Shown piece after piece: positions 23,701 through 35,340 of a stretch of DNA of 64,000 nucleotides. A program made the position numbers and the translations under genes. How positions within the stretch are numbered: position 1 is the stretch's first letter; each line of letters opens with the position of its first letter. Origin of the DNA: Lingula anatina (taxonomy: Eukaryota > Brachiopoda > Lingulata > Lingulida > Lingulidae); the NCBI RefSeq assembly GCF_001039355.2, contig NW_019774825.1, forward strand, positions 223,537-287,536, in the 5' to 3' direction. The notes under the pieces were generated by a model. It had not been told where the DNA came from. It saw nothing but the letters and a program-made list of their open reading frames with translations, and did no database searches.

Positions 23701-25232
23701 AGCGATTATCATTGTTATAGTCAGCACATTAAAATTTTTTAGCTCTTATCACAATTTTTTTAAACAATTAACTCCTTGACAAAAACAAAAAGCGTTCAAA
23801 AGTTGATTTACGTGGATTTCTCTTGCGTGCAACGTCCATGTTATGGGCTTCTGATGTCACCATGACAACACGAGCATCTCCGCTCTCAGCACCTGCTTTC
23901 TTGAGGTCGTCCAGCAGCAGATTGGTCAGCAGGAAATGACCTATTAGTCAAGACAAACAATTAAACAGAACAATGTGTTACAACTGCTACTGTGAAAACT
24001 TTAATAAAGGAAACAATTTACAAAAAGTATTAATATACTTCCCACAGTGTATGACATTCAGAAGAACCAGGATTTTATCTGTTGTCATATTTTAGGTTTG
24101 TACTTTCATTAAAAACTGACTTTTCTCCACAAACCTGGACCCACTGATTAGAAATTATCCCTATTTCATTTAGTACAGAAATAAACAAATGAAACAAATA
24201 AATATAATGAAAACGATATAATCTGACGCTACTATACCGAGATGATTTGTTCCCATGGTTAACTCAAACTTGTCCGCTGTTTCTTTCCTCACACGGTCGC
24301 TCGCGGCTGCACAGACACCTGCGTTACAAACAAGGACATGAAGTTTCTTCTTGGTGGCATGGAAATCTTCCACAAACTTCCTGATTGACTCCATGCTTGA
24401 CAAGTTTAACTGGAACGATAATGATATTTTTTCTTTACCATATCAATCAAGAATAAAGGTGTTTGAAAAGTTCCATCAGACATCAATAGCTCTTTTATCA
24501 CACACTTAGTGAAACCCTTCTCACTCTTATGAACTTTTCCGGTTGCCTTGTAGTACTGCAGCTGCTGCACATGGGGGGTGGGGGGTGGGGTGGGGTGGGG
24601 GGGGCTTAAAGTACTCTTGAAAATTGACATAATGTCACCTGTGTCACTTTGAGACTGATGAAGATGGCCAATGACGTCATAATATTTTATTATATTGATA
24701 AGGTTTTCACTATGTTTGCCACAAAAGAGCTAGTGCTCACAACAATATAGGTCATTAAATATTGTCTGAAAATGGAATCTGCTTAAACTAGATATAATTA
24801 CTCAAAACATTAAAAAGAAAATATGAAAACAATAAATAAAAATTCTGTTTAAGAATGCAGTTATGAAACATTTTGCAATAAACTCAAATATAATTCCAAA
24901 GACCTACTTAACACCAAACTCAAAGCACCATCATCATAAACTAAATTTCTAGCAAAACCAATTAACTTGACTCTCTTCCAAATGCTTTATTGACCTTACA
25001 AGAACACAAGTCAAATAAGACTGGAAAAGTTCAATTCTACGTAGAAAAGCTCGTAGAAAAAAATCAATTATCAGTGCTTGTAACACCATTGCAACCTTAT
25101 ATCACGTTATCTATCAAGGTGTAATTAGTCCAGTGGTTTTTTAGTCAAGTTTAATATATTTTGCCCAAGGCACAAATATGCTGATATGTTAGGTATGTAT
25201 GTGCAGGTGTGTGTGCATGCATGCATGCATGC

Positions 25233-25264
<32 letters not shown>

Positions 25265-26636
25265 TTGTGAGTGCACACACTTGTCTCCAAAGGTATATTT
25301 AAAATGTCCTTTTATCAAATGTAAAAACGGATACAGGATTTTTTATACTAATTTGCAACTCTCAAAGAGCATCCATCTCTCAAGTAATTTGTCAGTGTTA
25401 ATTCTAGCATAGTGTATCCACTGACATTTCCTTAATTATCCACAAAAATAATACAAAAATGGGGGAATATATATCAAGCTGAGAAACATGCTCTTTTCTC
25501 TGCCCTTCAGTAGCCAGCTTTCCAAACCATAACTCCCAGTGTTTCATTAATGCCTGTCACATCGCATTTCAAGCAATAGCAGTAAAACAAAGGTCAGCTC
25601 GATAAAAAAATTGTAGTATGGCCGCATTTCTATCTGTTCGAAGATGAGACAGCTTTACTCAATATATGCTACTTCTGCAGACTGTGCGATAGGGCTTGCT
25701 GAACATGAGAAGTTTCTTGAAAAAAAATCCTTACATTCAGAAACCAAAGCTAATCCTAGAAACCTCACTCAAAAATCTTTTTTTTCCAACAAGTACTTGA
25801 GCCTGATCCAGACAGCTGATTACTCAAAGGAATAAAACTCAGATTGGCAATCCTAATTGACTGACTTGACTGATTGGATCAGGCAGAAGACATATTTGAA
25901 AATGGATTAATGGATTACAAGCTCCCAGTAAGGAATACCAGAGGAAGCTGGGAATAACAGATTTTTTTCCATTGTCAGAAATATCATACAAATCTGGGTT
26001 TTGAGCATTTCTGAGCATATACTGATATATATATATATACATTGAGAAAATTCTTAATTGGCTGGGGGTTCAGGACACCTGAAATCTCATCAAAACTGAA
26101 TATAAAACCTCAGTTTTGTGATTTCCTGAAAAAAAGACATTCCTGTAATATGCAGTAGTTGTCTGTCTCCTGTCAGTTTAAATGTGACACATCGAGACTG
26201 TGTTGCCACTTTGTGGTTCTATACAGAGATTTCTGTGGACAAGAAATATTGTGGGGTGTCAAGACTGAATGAAGATTTTTCTTTCCTTACAGAGGACTTT
26301 GTGTTTTAGGTGTGTGGTTCTTGAGCACCCTCCTCAACCATGCTTCACAAACATGAATCTCTCACTGTCATAAATCTCTCCCACTCTCTCATTTCTTTAA
26401 CTTAATAGAGCATATAACCTCTCTCTCTCACACACACACACACATACACACGCTACCTGCATAAACGTTGCCAGCGCATGTGGGTTCTCGCTCTGGATCT
26501 TCTGCACAGCATCGTTGCCTTTCGTCTCGTCTCTGCATGCCAAGATCACGTTGTTGCCACCCTCACACAGGTACCGCGCGACTTCGTAGCCAATGCCACT
26601 GTTGGCGCCTGTCACTATGATAACCCTCCCTGTCAT
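20765..26636 (-). CDS. Short-chain dehydrogenase/reductase with acidic C-terminal tail
   Basis: Seven exons on the minus strand: 26457-26636, 24238-24409, 23812-23940, 23388-23549, 22797-22961, 22190-22390, 20765-21066. Borders are AG/GT and phases join to 1311 nt (436 aa). Motifs: TGANSGIG near residue 10, CNAG, VVMVTS (catalytic Ser strand), QAYKDSK (Tyr, Lys) and CPG. Exons 2 (172 nt) and 5 (165 nt) equal those of the SDR gene at 7.8-16.7 kb, so the two are convergent paralogues. After the catalytic domain (about 310 aa) comes an extra tail of about 120 residues: a P/E run ([11 protein letters not shown]), a lysine-glutamate stretch, then low-complexity Ala/Glu/Thr/Ser. This tail is unusual for the family and may anchor or bind a partner. 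Substrate unknown. The exon 4 donor region is repeated downstream. Confidence 0.85.
21165..21246 (-). repeat. Interspersed repeat, copy 2 (inverted)
   Basis: Reverse-complement partner of 17205-17297, in intron 6 of the minus-strand SDR gene. Confidence 0.6.
21872..22081. repeat. 46-bp direct repeat beside an N
   Basis: A block with AAAAGGTAAAATGG and CCACTTATCGTGTTATCGGT occurs at about 21875-21920 and 22036-22081. The first copy starts three bases after the N at 21869. After the second copy comes a GC-rich stretch ending GATGATGGCTAT, possibly the end of a repeat element. Confidence 0.7.
23256..23410 (-). repeat. Triplicated 62-bp unit carrying the exon 4 splice donor
   Basis: Starts at 23256, 23319 and 23381 each read TACTCACCA(A/G)G..CAGACT. 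On the gene strand this is the last ~20 bases of exon 4 plus GTGAGTA. The true donor is at 23387/23388; two further copies lie 62 and 125 bases into the intron. Confidence 0.8.
25236..25264. repeat. (TG)n microsatellite
   Basis: TG run in intron 1 of SDR gene 2, preceded by a short GCAT repeat at about 25217-25231. Confidence 0.9.
26427..26448. repeat. (CA)n microsatellite at exon 1 donor
   Basis: CT/CA-rich run ending 8 bases from the exon 1 donor of SDR gene 2. Confidence 0.8.
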
Positions 26637-28739
26637 GCTGGTTTCTTAGTCTGAAATTAGAAGAAGAACCAAATGTCAAGCTAAAACACGGAAAAAAATA
26701 CATTCCAAAATAAACAGCTACAGTAGAAAATAACATTTCTCTGAAAGAATATGTGATGCCAGTATGCTTCTCCCTCCAAATCCCCCACCACAACCATCCA
26801 CCCCAACTCTCTCATAGGTTCCACCAACCTAAATAACAGTATACAACTATATACCAGTATAACCCTCTCTCTTCTCTAGAGCTCTCTCAGCTTCAAATCT
26901 CCAGCACTTGAAATCAAGCCCACACATATAATCCCCACTCAGTACAGGCCATCACATGCCTGCAGTAAAACACATAATAATCGCTGTAATAAAACCTATT
27001 CATAATAGCACCAAAGCAAATTATATTCCCACCAGAGGTGAAGCCTCAAATCACTGTTATTACACCTGTATATGGGACAATACAATCAAGATAGTACTAC
27101 ATAACTGCAATAATGACTATGTATAACTACACCTGTGCTCTGAGGGGAGAATCATTAAGCTCCTATTCAGTGAATAAAACGTGTACGGTAATTACTTGAA
27201 AATTTTGAATGCCTCACTCATTTCAGTGTTTTCCTCTTTAAAGATTTAACATTTCAGTTACTCACATACTGTTTTTTGTCCTTGAAGAAAACATTCATGT
27301 TGCCATTACAAATTTTTATTTTATTCTATATCATTTTTGTTTGGTTTAAAAGCAAATACTGGTTCAAACAGTGCACTAGAAAGACTCAGATCTGGTTAGG
27401 TTGATGTTATCTTTAAATAAATGGGAGGACCTCATTTAATATAAAATCTTAAAAATCACCTGTATATTCATATAGATTCATGCATACCGAAGTCCACTCA
27501 TCTTTCACTAGTGGTTATAATTTTTTGCCAGAGGTCTTAGATAACTTACTTTGAAAAAAAATGCATAGGTTCTACTGAACTTGAATAGGAATTTTGATCA
27601 TCTCGTCATGAATCTTGTTATTAAAAGAAATGAAACTCTGAAAATGAACCAGCTTAGATTCTGGTTTTTATAATTCACAAAATAGATAAAAAGTGAGAGC
27701 TATGATTTACTAATCACAAAAAGAAATGAACGAAATCATGATTACATAATAATGAGAGACCAAATCATTGACTACAAATTCAAGGCCATGAAAATATACC
27801 AAAATCACCTTATATCAACAAATATTATACAACGGAAAGACACTAAATTTCTAAATTAATCCCATGAAAATTAATGAGGCTGGAATAAAGCCTCACAATC
27901 ACAACCTACATCTAGTTTCTGGCAAGGATGCCCCTCCCCCTAATTAAGTAGTTAACCAAAATATCTATCCCTAATCCAATTCTGATTTTCATGATTAGTT
28001 ATTAGGAGAAGCACTATCAGCAAACAAATCCAGTTGCTCTATCAATGAGAACTGCACATTAGTCCGTAATCCACCCAGTTTCATTAGAATGCAGTCCTTG
28101 TTAATATAAATATATATAATAAATCAAATCTTATGTTTTTCAGTGTTAGCAATTTCACTGAAAACCCTCAGTAACAGCTACACTGAAGCTTATGTTTTAA
28201 ATTACAAGTAACAACTGTAGCCTATCAGCCTTTCCTAAAATGTTTACTTACTAATGATATGAGCTGTTCGGAAGAGGACCACAATTTGTACAATAATTCC
28301 CTTCAAGATACTCCGGTCTCCTGGTGCTACAATACATTGAACTTTACATCTCTAGACTACCACCAGGACGCTTTGGGCTACATTAATTTCCTAGATATTG
28401 ACAAGTTTAAGCTTCAATTTCCGGGAAATGCGCATTCGTTCACATCAATGATAACTTACATACTTGAAGGTAATACTACACAACTTGCTATGAAAATATG
28501 AAAATACTTTAGATGTATGCAGGAATTTCCATGACAGTCTGCCCAGATTAAATCCTCTGTAATAATCATTTATAGGCAAACATGGTGTTGAAAATTCAGC
28601 TGAAATATTACTAATCAACCTAAAAGAAGGTATCTCTGAAGGAATCCATACAATTAAATCCTAGGGACGAAAACAAATAAAGCTAATTAACTTATGAGGA
28701 AATCCATTCACTAATATCTCTCACTAAAATGAGTTAGTT

Positions 28740-28892
28740 ATCATCATCATCATCATCATCATCCCCATGAAAATATTATACTTGTCCCATTTTTCCTGCT
28801 CTCTCTCTCTCTCTCTCTCTCTCTCATACATCCTCATTCTCTCTCTCTCTTATACATCCTCATTCTCTCTCTCTCTCATACATCCTCATTCT
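28740..28892. repeat. (ATC)n and CT-rich minisatellite
   Basis: About eight ATC units, then CT runs separated by a repeated CATACATCCTCATT motif (three copies). Confidence 0.85.
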
Positions 28893-30277
28893 TTGGCATA
28901 TATCTACTAGTAACTACTTTAATCCACTTAGAATGGAAGTACAAAACACATGAAAAGTGGAGCTTTGCTTTACATAGGACACAATGCTACAAACACTGGC
29001 TAAAACTGTGTTGTAACTTGTACACGGAGGCTGATACTATAAGACTGGGTAGTGCGCCAAGTTGTTTTTTAGGCTTTATTTTTTCTGGATGTTGTAAGTC
29101 AATGATCCCTGGTTATGCCTTACTATTTTGGAAGCCTAAAGTTAACTCCTTTAAAGTGAAACTTGTGAGTGAACACCACACAGTACTTAAACATGAATCT
29201 TTCGAAGGGCATTTTTCTCCTAAAACTATCGAAATGCATAGATCAAATTCAATCCAACTCCGATGGGACTCTCGCTGAATGCAATCAGTTTAACAGATCA
29301 ATACGCCTCCTCTTGTTTGCCATGTACTCCTATGATCACCCGCTTTTCTGTACTCTACTCAAAGCCAGTAGAAAGCATGTTAATTCGTTAAACTGATTGC
29401 ATACTGATAGTAACTGTACTACTTTTATTCACTATTCACGTGCTCTGACAGATGGTCAGCTTCACTCTGCAATCAGTTTCTGGTGGAATTGTCTGAAGGG
29501 ACAAATTGACCAGCTAAATGGAAAATCCATTTTTCATTGAGTTTGTGTAATATGCAGTACAGCAATGATATCTTACTGACTGGTAGTGTATGGTATTTAC
29601 TCTATAAGCTCAAACATCAAGAATTTACATTAAAATGTTTAAAAGGTAATGTAATATAAAATGATGATTAAGAAGTTCTGAATGGTTGGCATTGTATAAG
29701 TAAGTCCATTGCTGTGTCTTAAAAGGACACATCTAGAAACAGCAAACGATTAGAAGATGTGAGGCATCTGAAAATTTGAAATAATTACCGTAAAATCTTT
29801 TCCCTACTTCACAGAGCAGACTTGAAGCACTCCGATATCAATACCACAATCTAAAGCATCAATTCCTCATTGCCCGGAATTCCTTTCAAGAAATCTCAGT
29901 GAAAAAGCTTCGGCTTAGTGTCAGAATACAAAAGATTTATATTGATTTTTTTCCTTCTGCTCTACATGATGCATACTTTTCCGTTTGCGAGATGAAAAAT
30001 TAGCACAGCAGTGTTCAGGCTGACACAAACATCCTTCATCTCCCACTACCCCCCCCCTTTGACCCCCCTTGCAGATATAAGTCAAGTTTGTGACTGAAAT
30101 GCACCCACAGGTGACCAATTAATTTTGTCAGGAATTTAAATGTCTCATATGATAAGTACTAATACATTTTATTAAACCATGGAAAGCATGCAGAGACTCA
30201 ACTCCGTGACTGAGAGGTGGCCTTGGGACAGATAAAGCACACAAATTAAAAGTAGATCAGACACAGCTATATTACTG

Positions 30278-30280
<3 letters not shown>

Positions 30281-30357
<77 letters not shown>
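30281..30357. repeat. (AT)n tract, ~77 bp
   Basis: Uninterrupted AT dinucleotides; can form a cruciform and is prone to length change. Confidence 0.95.
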
Positions 30358-30359
<2 letters not shown>

Positions 30360-30601
30360 AATATTAAACAACAAGTCCTGTTTCAAGTTGGACTTCGTAC
30401 AGTCCACCTCCACTGACTGGCCCTATTCCCACAGACACCATCCGTCTACGTGGAACAATCTAACTCAGCAGAAACTCTCGCTGACTGCAATCAGCTGAAC
30501 TGAATGACACGCCCAGAAAGGTTGGTAATTATTCGAATATGTTGCAAACAGACTTACAATGGCTGAAAAAGGGGGTTGATTTGGCTTGTTTAAGTCTAAT
30601 N

Positions 30602-30882
30602 ATTTTCCCATACTTACCAATGGTTAATGAATCCATTTTTACATTCAAAGTTAGTCCCTGGTTTTTTTCTAAAAAGTTTGGTTTTTTGTTAAAATCTCTT
30701 AAGAGATTTTAACAGAGTATAGACATCAATGGAGGTCACGTGGTCTAAAGACAAGTTCAAATATCAGAATAAAAGCTATAACTACTGTTTTTGTGGTAAA
30801 ACAGAATATATTATATTTCTATGAGTTATTCACAAGGTTTTTATAGTGAAATATAGATCTCATACGAAGAGTTATTATCCCT
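30602..30882 (-). mobile_element. TTAA-flanked palindromic MITE, copy 1 (left end missing at N)
   Basis: Reverse-oriented relative to the copy at 57378-57714 and about 90% identical. The right end GAAGAGTTATTATCCC is followed by TTAA at 30883. The central 26-bp palindrome (GTTAAAATCTCTT and its complement) is at 30688-30713. The left ~60 bases are absent: the N at 30601 sits there. Bases 30588-30600 repeat the 12 bases that follow the right end. Confidence 0.8.
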
Positions 30883-31184
30883 TTAAGTCTAATTTAACCC
30901 ATTTGGAGAAAAAGTAGTGACTTAGCTAAGCACAATGAAAATTGATAGCACTATTCTTACCTTAGCGACTCAGCTGAAATGATATGGCTGAAGATAGAAC
31001 CTACCATGTAATTATGCTATAAAAGGGGATATCCTACCTGTCACATGTGCTCCACAAGTTTGTTTCCTGCTGGTTAGTTAATTTGCCAGGTCCATTTCCA
31101 TTCAGATGACTCTCTTACATAATAGCCTGCCTAATTAGTTGTCATTTACTCATAGCTTACCAGTACAGTTGAAATTGCTAAGAT

Positions 31185-31401
31185 AGCATTCAGATAGACA
31201 CATTGTATTAGTTGGACTGGTCCAACCCTACAGGGGCTCTCGCTAAGTGCAATCAGTTTGACTGAATGACATGTCTCCTGAGGTAGCAAAGAAGTAATTA
31301 ATTTAAACATGTAGACAAGTAAGCTGATTCCACTGATTGCAATTAGCAAGAATCCCCCTCAGAGTTGGACTCAACTAGCATGATGCGTCTATCTGAATGC
31401 T
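31185..31401. mobile_element. AGCATTC-family MITE, block A
   Basis: Perfect 15-bp terminal inverted repeat AGCATTCAGATAGAC, 217 bp in total, with no coding capacity. The core TGCAATCAG...GCAATTAGC is itself imperfectly inverted. Superfamily not determined. Confidence 0.75.
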
Positions 31402-31438
31402 TCCTAAGATTTAAAGCTCACTGTGAAAAGGTCTTTAA

Positions 31439-31653
31439 GACCCCATTCCCAGAGATTAGATCGATCTACTTTAGATTGACCTAACTCCCTGGGGGTTCAC
31501 GCTAAATAGCTGTCAGCCGAGCGGGCATGAAAGTTAATTATCCCCTTACAACTTGTAGTAGGCAGGGCGGACATTTAAGCTGGATATTCTGACAGTAATC
31601 TAGTGAGACTTCCCGCGGAGATAGATCGATCTAAAAGCTCTGGGAATACGCCC
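31439..31653. mobile_element. PIF/Harbinger-type MITE, block A copy 1
   Basis: 215 bp, starts GACCCCATTCCCAGAG and ends with the complement of GGGCGTATTCCCAGAG, followed inward by AGATCGATCT on both sides. Flanked by TAA on both sides, a 3-bp TWA target duplication typical of PIF/Harbinger. Confidence 0.75.
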
Positions 31654-31798
31654 TAAAGCTTACATGCGGTAACAGGCCCATTGAAAAAAGGCAACCCCAC
31701 TTGTATAGAAACACGACTACAGACTTGGCAAAACATAGCAGGAACATTACTAGATGTTTTGATAACATCAGATATTATGATCTTTGTTTTGGTGCCAA

Positions 31799-31818
31799 AA
31801 AAAAAAAAAAAAAAAAAA
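31799..31818. repeat. Poly(A) run
   Basis: About 20 A; a slightly different length occurs in block B at 38391-38412. Confidence 0.9.
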
Positions 31819-31968
31819 GCTGTCTTTTAAACTTTGAACAACATAAACTTGCATTATAATTCCTCTACATAGCATTCTATTTGTGAATAATCAATGGTGT
31901 ACTTCCAAGGCATAAAACATTCATTTCTTTATATCTTTTATAAAATTAATATAATTTTCATCCTTTAA

Positions 31969-32597
31969 AGCAATAATAACTCTTCCTTTGAGATTCAAAA
32001 TTCCGCAAGAAATACATTGTAAACAACGCCTGGAAATATATTCTATTGCATTTTCCCACTAAAACGACTGTTATTGTAGTAAAACTAAAATCTGTGCTTG
32101 TCACTTGGGCTTTCGATCCCTATTTTCGCGGTCGACAAGTGCATCCGTTGCCAATGACGTTTAGGTGTCACGCGGATTCTCGCGTCCATTCGAGACCAAA
32201 ATAACATGGCGGGAAACCCTCAGACGTAAGTTGCGAGTTTTTGTACAGTGCGTCGGATAACGAAAAGCCCAGAATTGCACACATTGTAGATATAAATGCA
32301 TTTTGAGCAAAAAGAGGAACATATCTTTTGAATCTTATAATATTGTTATATAGTGTTGTTGTTGTCTGCTTTTCCCGCGGTTTTAAGTAGGTCACCAGAA
32401 ACAATCGCTCGATACAAGAGGGCTCCGTCAGTTAAAATCTCTTAAGAGATTTTAACAAAAAACCGTACGTTTAGGAAAAAAACCCTGGATTAACTTTGAA
32501 TGCAGGAATGGGGTCGTTGACCATTGGTAAGTACGGGAAAATTGCCGTTTTTCCAGGAAAATCGTATTTTTGGCCAAAACGAAGAGTTATTATGACT
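31969..32597. mobile_element. TTAA-flanked palindromic MITE, copy 2 (polymorphic insertion)
   Basis: 629 bp present in block A and absent from block B, which has one TTAA at the site (CATCCTTTAACAG). Here TTAA occurs on both sides (31965-31968, 32598-32601). Ends AGCAATAATAACTCTTC and AGTCATAATAACTCTTC are inverted. The family's 26-bp palindrome lies at 32431-32456. TTAA targets are used by piggyBac and Kolobok transposases; which one applies is not determined. Confidence 0.85.
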
Positions 32598-33342
32598 TTA
32601 ACAGTTTAAGGCAATTCAGAATTTTATATGCTTACTAGTATGTGAGCCTAGGGCACAATATGAATATCATACTGTAAATTATAATCAAGTCAGGCAAGTA
32701 TAAATGTGAATGTTATCCTTATACACCCTTTTCAGAAGTCTTATTCACTTGAAATAAAGACTTCCCAGTTTTGCTATACTTTCTTTTCACTAGTCTGATT
32801 TAGTTACTTACTTATCAATATCTGATAACCTTTTAGCAATTTATCTTTCCTTAAGCTATGACCTTAAATTGAAAGAACTACATAAAAATAATACTGGGTT
32901 TCAAAATGCTCACATATTTTAATTAAGCATGCCTTTAAGCAGTTAAATAAATGCAAATACCTACAAATTTTAAGATAATCATAATCTACTTAAAGAACAT
33001 GTTACTGTTAAGTTATTTAAACACAACTTGCTCTTTGAAGCATTTTTTTTTACATCTCTCTCACTCTCTCAACACTTAAACATAACCTCTGTAAGTACAT
33101 TTAAAGATAAAGTGACTTGGTAAAAAAACTAGTCTTTTGCTAATCCTTAGTCAACTTTCACGTAAATCTATTATTCATTTATCTATTTCATTCTACTTTT
33201 TTTCTATTTGACTTCTCCCTCTGTAACCCATCTGTTTCCCAAGTAATGACACAACAGTAGTAAGTCAATACAAAATGAATGTTTTATATGCTGAGATGTG
33301 GTGAGATAAACCTTGTTAAATCACTGGTTTCATTTCCCTTAA

Positions 33343-33557
33343 GACCCCATTCCCACAGATTTTAGATCAATCTATCCCTGTGAGGGGTCTCACTAGATTA
33401 CAGTCACCTTAGACGACTTATTTGTCTGCCCCGCCTACTAAAAGCCGTAAGTGGGTAATTAACTACGGTGTGTGCTTGGCTGACATGAATCTAGCGTGAA
33501 CCCCCAGGGAGTTAGGTCGATCTAGATGGATCGATCTAAATCTGTGGGAACGCAGCC
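33343..33557. mobile_element. PIF/Harbinger-type MITE, block A copy 2
   Basis: 215 bp, opposite orientation to 31439-31653. Ends GACCCCATTCCCACAG and GGCTGCGTTCCCACAG. Flanks are TAA and TAC, one mismatch. Confidence 0.7.
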
Positions 33558-35340
33558 TACGACTCTTCAGCACACTGTAACACACTTGAGATGACCCAGG
33601 GCTTGACCCAATTAGTAAACTACATGCTACTTTTTCTACAGAATAGATTTGGTCTTTATTGCTTTAAACAAACAACTTGAATGACTATTTGTTTTCTTAA
33701 CACACAGTCAGCATTACTTCCACCAAACACTTCAACTAAGGTAATAATGTTTCAAGTGTTTTGTAAGTGAAACCTTTTCCTTTTGCCCTCAAACATGAGC
33801 TCCGGTTTAAAAAAAAAGATGTCTCTGAACATTTACTGTGGGACCAAACACTTAAAGGTAGTCTTTATGTGATTTACCTGCCAAAATTAATTTTTTTTAG
33901 GGCCAAAAAGGATTTCTTGTACAGAGGGGATATTACTCTATCTGTCTCGGCACTTGGATTCGATGTTTTATGCCATCACTAATTGAATGATTTGTTAAAG
34001 AGAGTACTTAGTAAATATAATAGTTTTGAATGACAGACCAATCGAGTCAGCACAAACTATCGATATCAGGTACTTTAATTTGGAGGGTTTTAAGGTTTTA
34101 GAGGCCTGTATTGGGAAAGATATGTGCTCTGAAACAATTTCTTTTAACCATGCTCACTCTGGTTAAGACCTATTCTCACTTCCACAGCTTAATGAAAACA
34201 ATCCATATGTTTTTTATTTCAATGGGCATAAAAAGATTTAAAGGCATCCTTGGAAAATGATCAAATATTTCAAGATTCTAAGGCTTCTACAAAAACTTGG
34301 CTCTCTGACAAGTAATTCAATGTACAATATATCAAATATAATTATAACTTTTCAACAAAAATCCAAATATCAAATTTTCACACCAAAACAGCTAGCTAAA
34401 CTCTCTTTTATGCATAAAAAGACTACATCCTACAAGAAAGGAGAGATAAAAACCAGTTTTAATTTTTTTTGTCATAAGACTTAAATATGAAGAAAAATTC
34501 TGTGCCAGCTGTGAAATAAGACTTACTACAACCTAAGAACAACTGTGTAATGTGGAGTATTGGACCTTATTGTTCACAACAGCATACCCAACACTTGAAA
34601 CTATTCACATTCCAGTTTGGAATGTGAACATTTCTTAACTTTTCCACGCCTGTCACTGGGAAAACTCTAATCGTCCCCCGACATAGGCTTAATATTGTTT
34701 TGTTGTATTTTTGATACGTTCACAACAACGTAACCGTCGGATCTGAGAGAAAATATTATTTGTAGTAAGTTCCGTTTTTTATTTGAATTTTAATAAATTC
34801 TGACTTCAACACCCTCACAAAAATTAAATTCTGTCCAAGTAAAATTCTTGACATGACAGTCGGACAGGTAAAAAAGATACGTTAATTTTATTTGTACAAA
34901 ACGTAAAAAATAACAGTGTCTTTCTAGCGTAACCCTTCCCTTATGCCTGGTTGTCAAGATTGGGATCTTGAAGACTAAATCAGAGCACCCCACCCTCCTA
35001 CACTAAGTGAAGACTGCGCTCACTTGCAAACACCGGGCCTCCACCAGATAGATTCATATGCAATGCATGATATTTCTGACAGCAATTATCAACTATGAAA
35101 GGTTAAATAAACAAGGCATACCTTATATTTCGCTGCAAACGCAAAGTCCAATGCTGTAATGGTCTATGTTTGCAAATTTGCCGCTAAATCCGAGCGAACA
35201 AACAAAAAGCACCACATCCGGTACACATGCGCAACAAGCCAGGTGCGCTGAAAGTAGTTTTCCATTTAGATAAATGCGCGTTTCGTTTCGACTGAACTGA
35301 ACGGATTTTAAGTTTTTGCACTGAATTTCATTGATGTGGC

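Larger units (their letters stand above)
26637..35340. other. Non-coding interval rich in MITEs and simple repeats
   Basis: Upstream of SDR gene 2 (minus) and of UNG (plus). I see no protein-coding exon I can support. It contains (ATC)n, (CT)n and (AT)n tracts, a single N at 30601, and members of three MITE families listed separately. From 31010 on it is the left part of the duplicated UNG block. Further diverged copies of the AGCATTC family appear near 29230-29400 and 30455-30510. Confidence 0.6.

Noticed and set aside
28259-28501. 80-codon plus-strand ORF
   Set aside because: No motif, no homologue I recognise, no clear exon borders.
28799-28892. Regular CT/CATACATCC repeats considered as a CRISPR-like array
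   Set aside because: Units are simple-sequence and adjoining with no unique spacers; the genome is animal.
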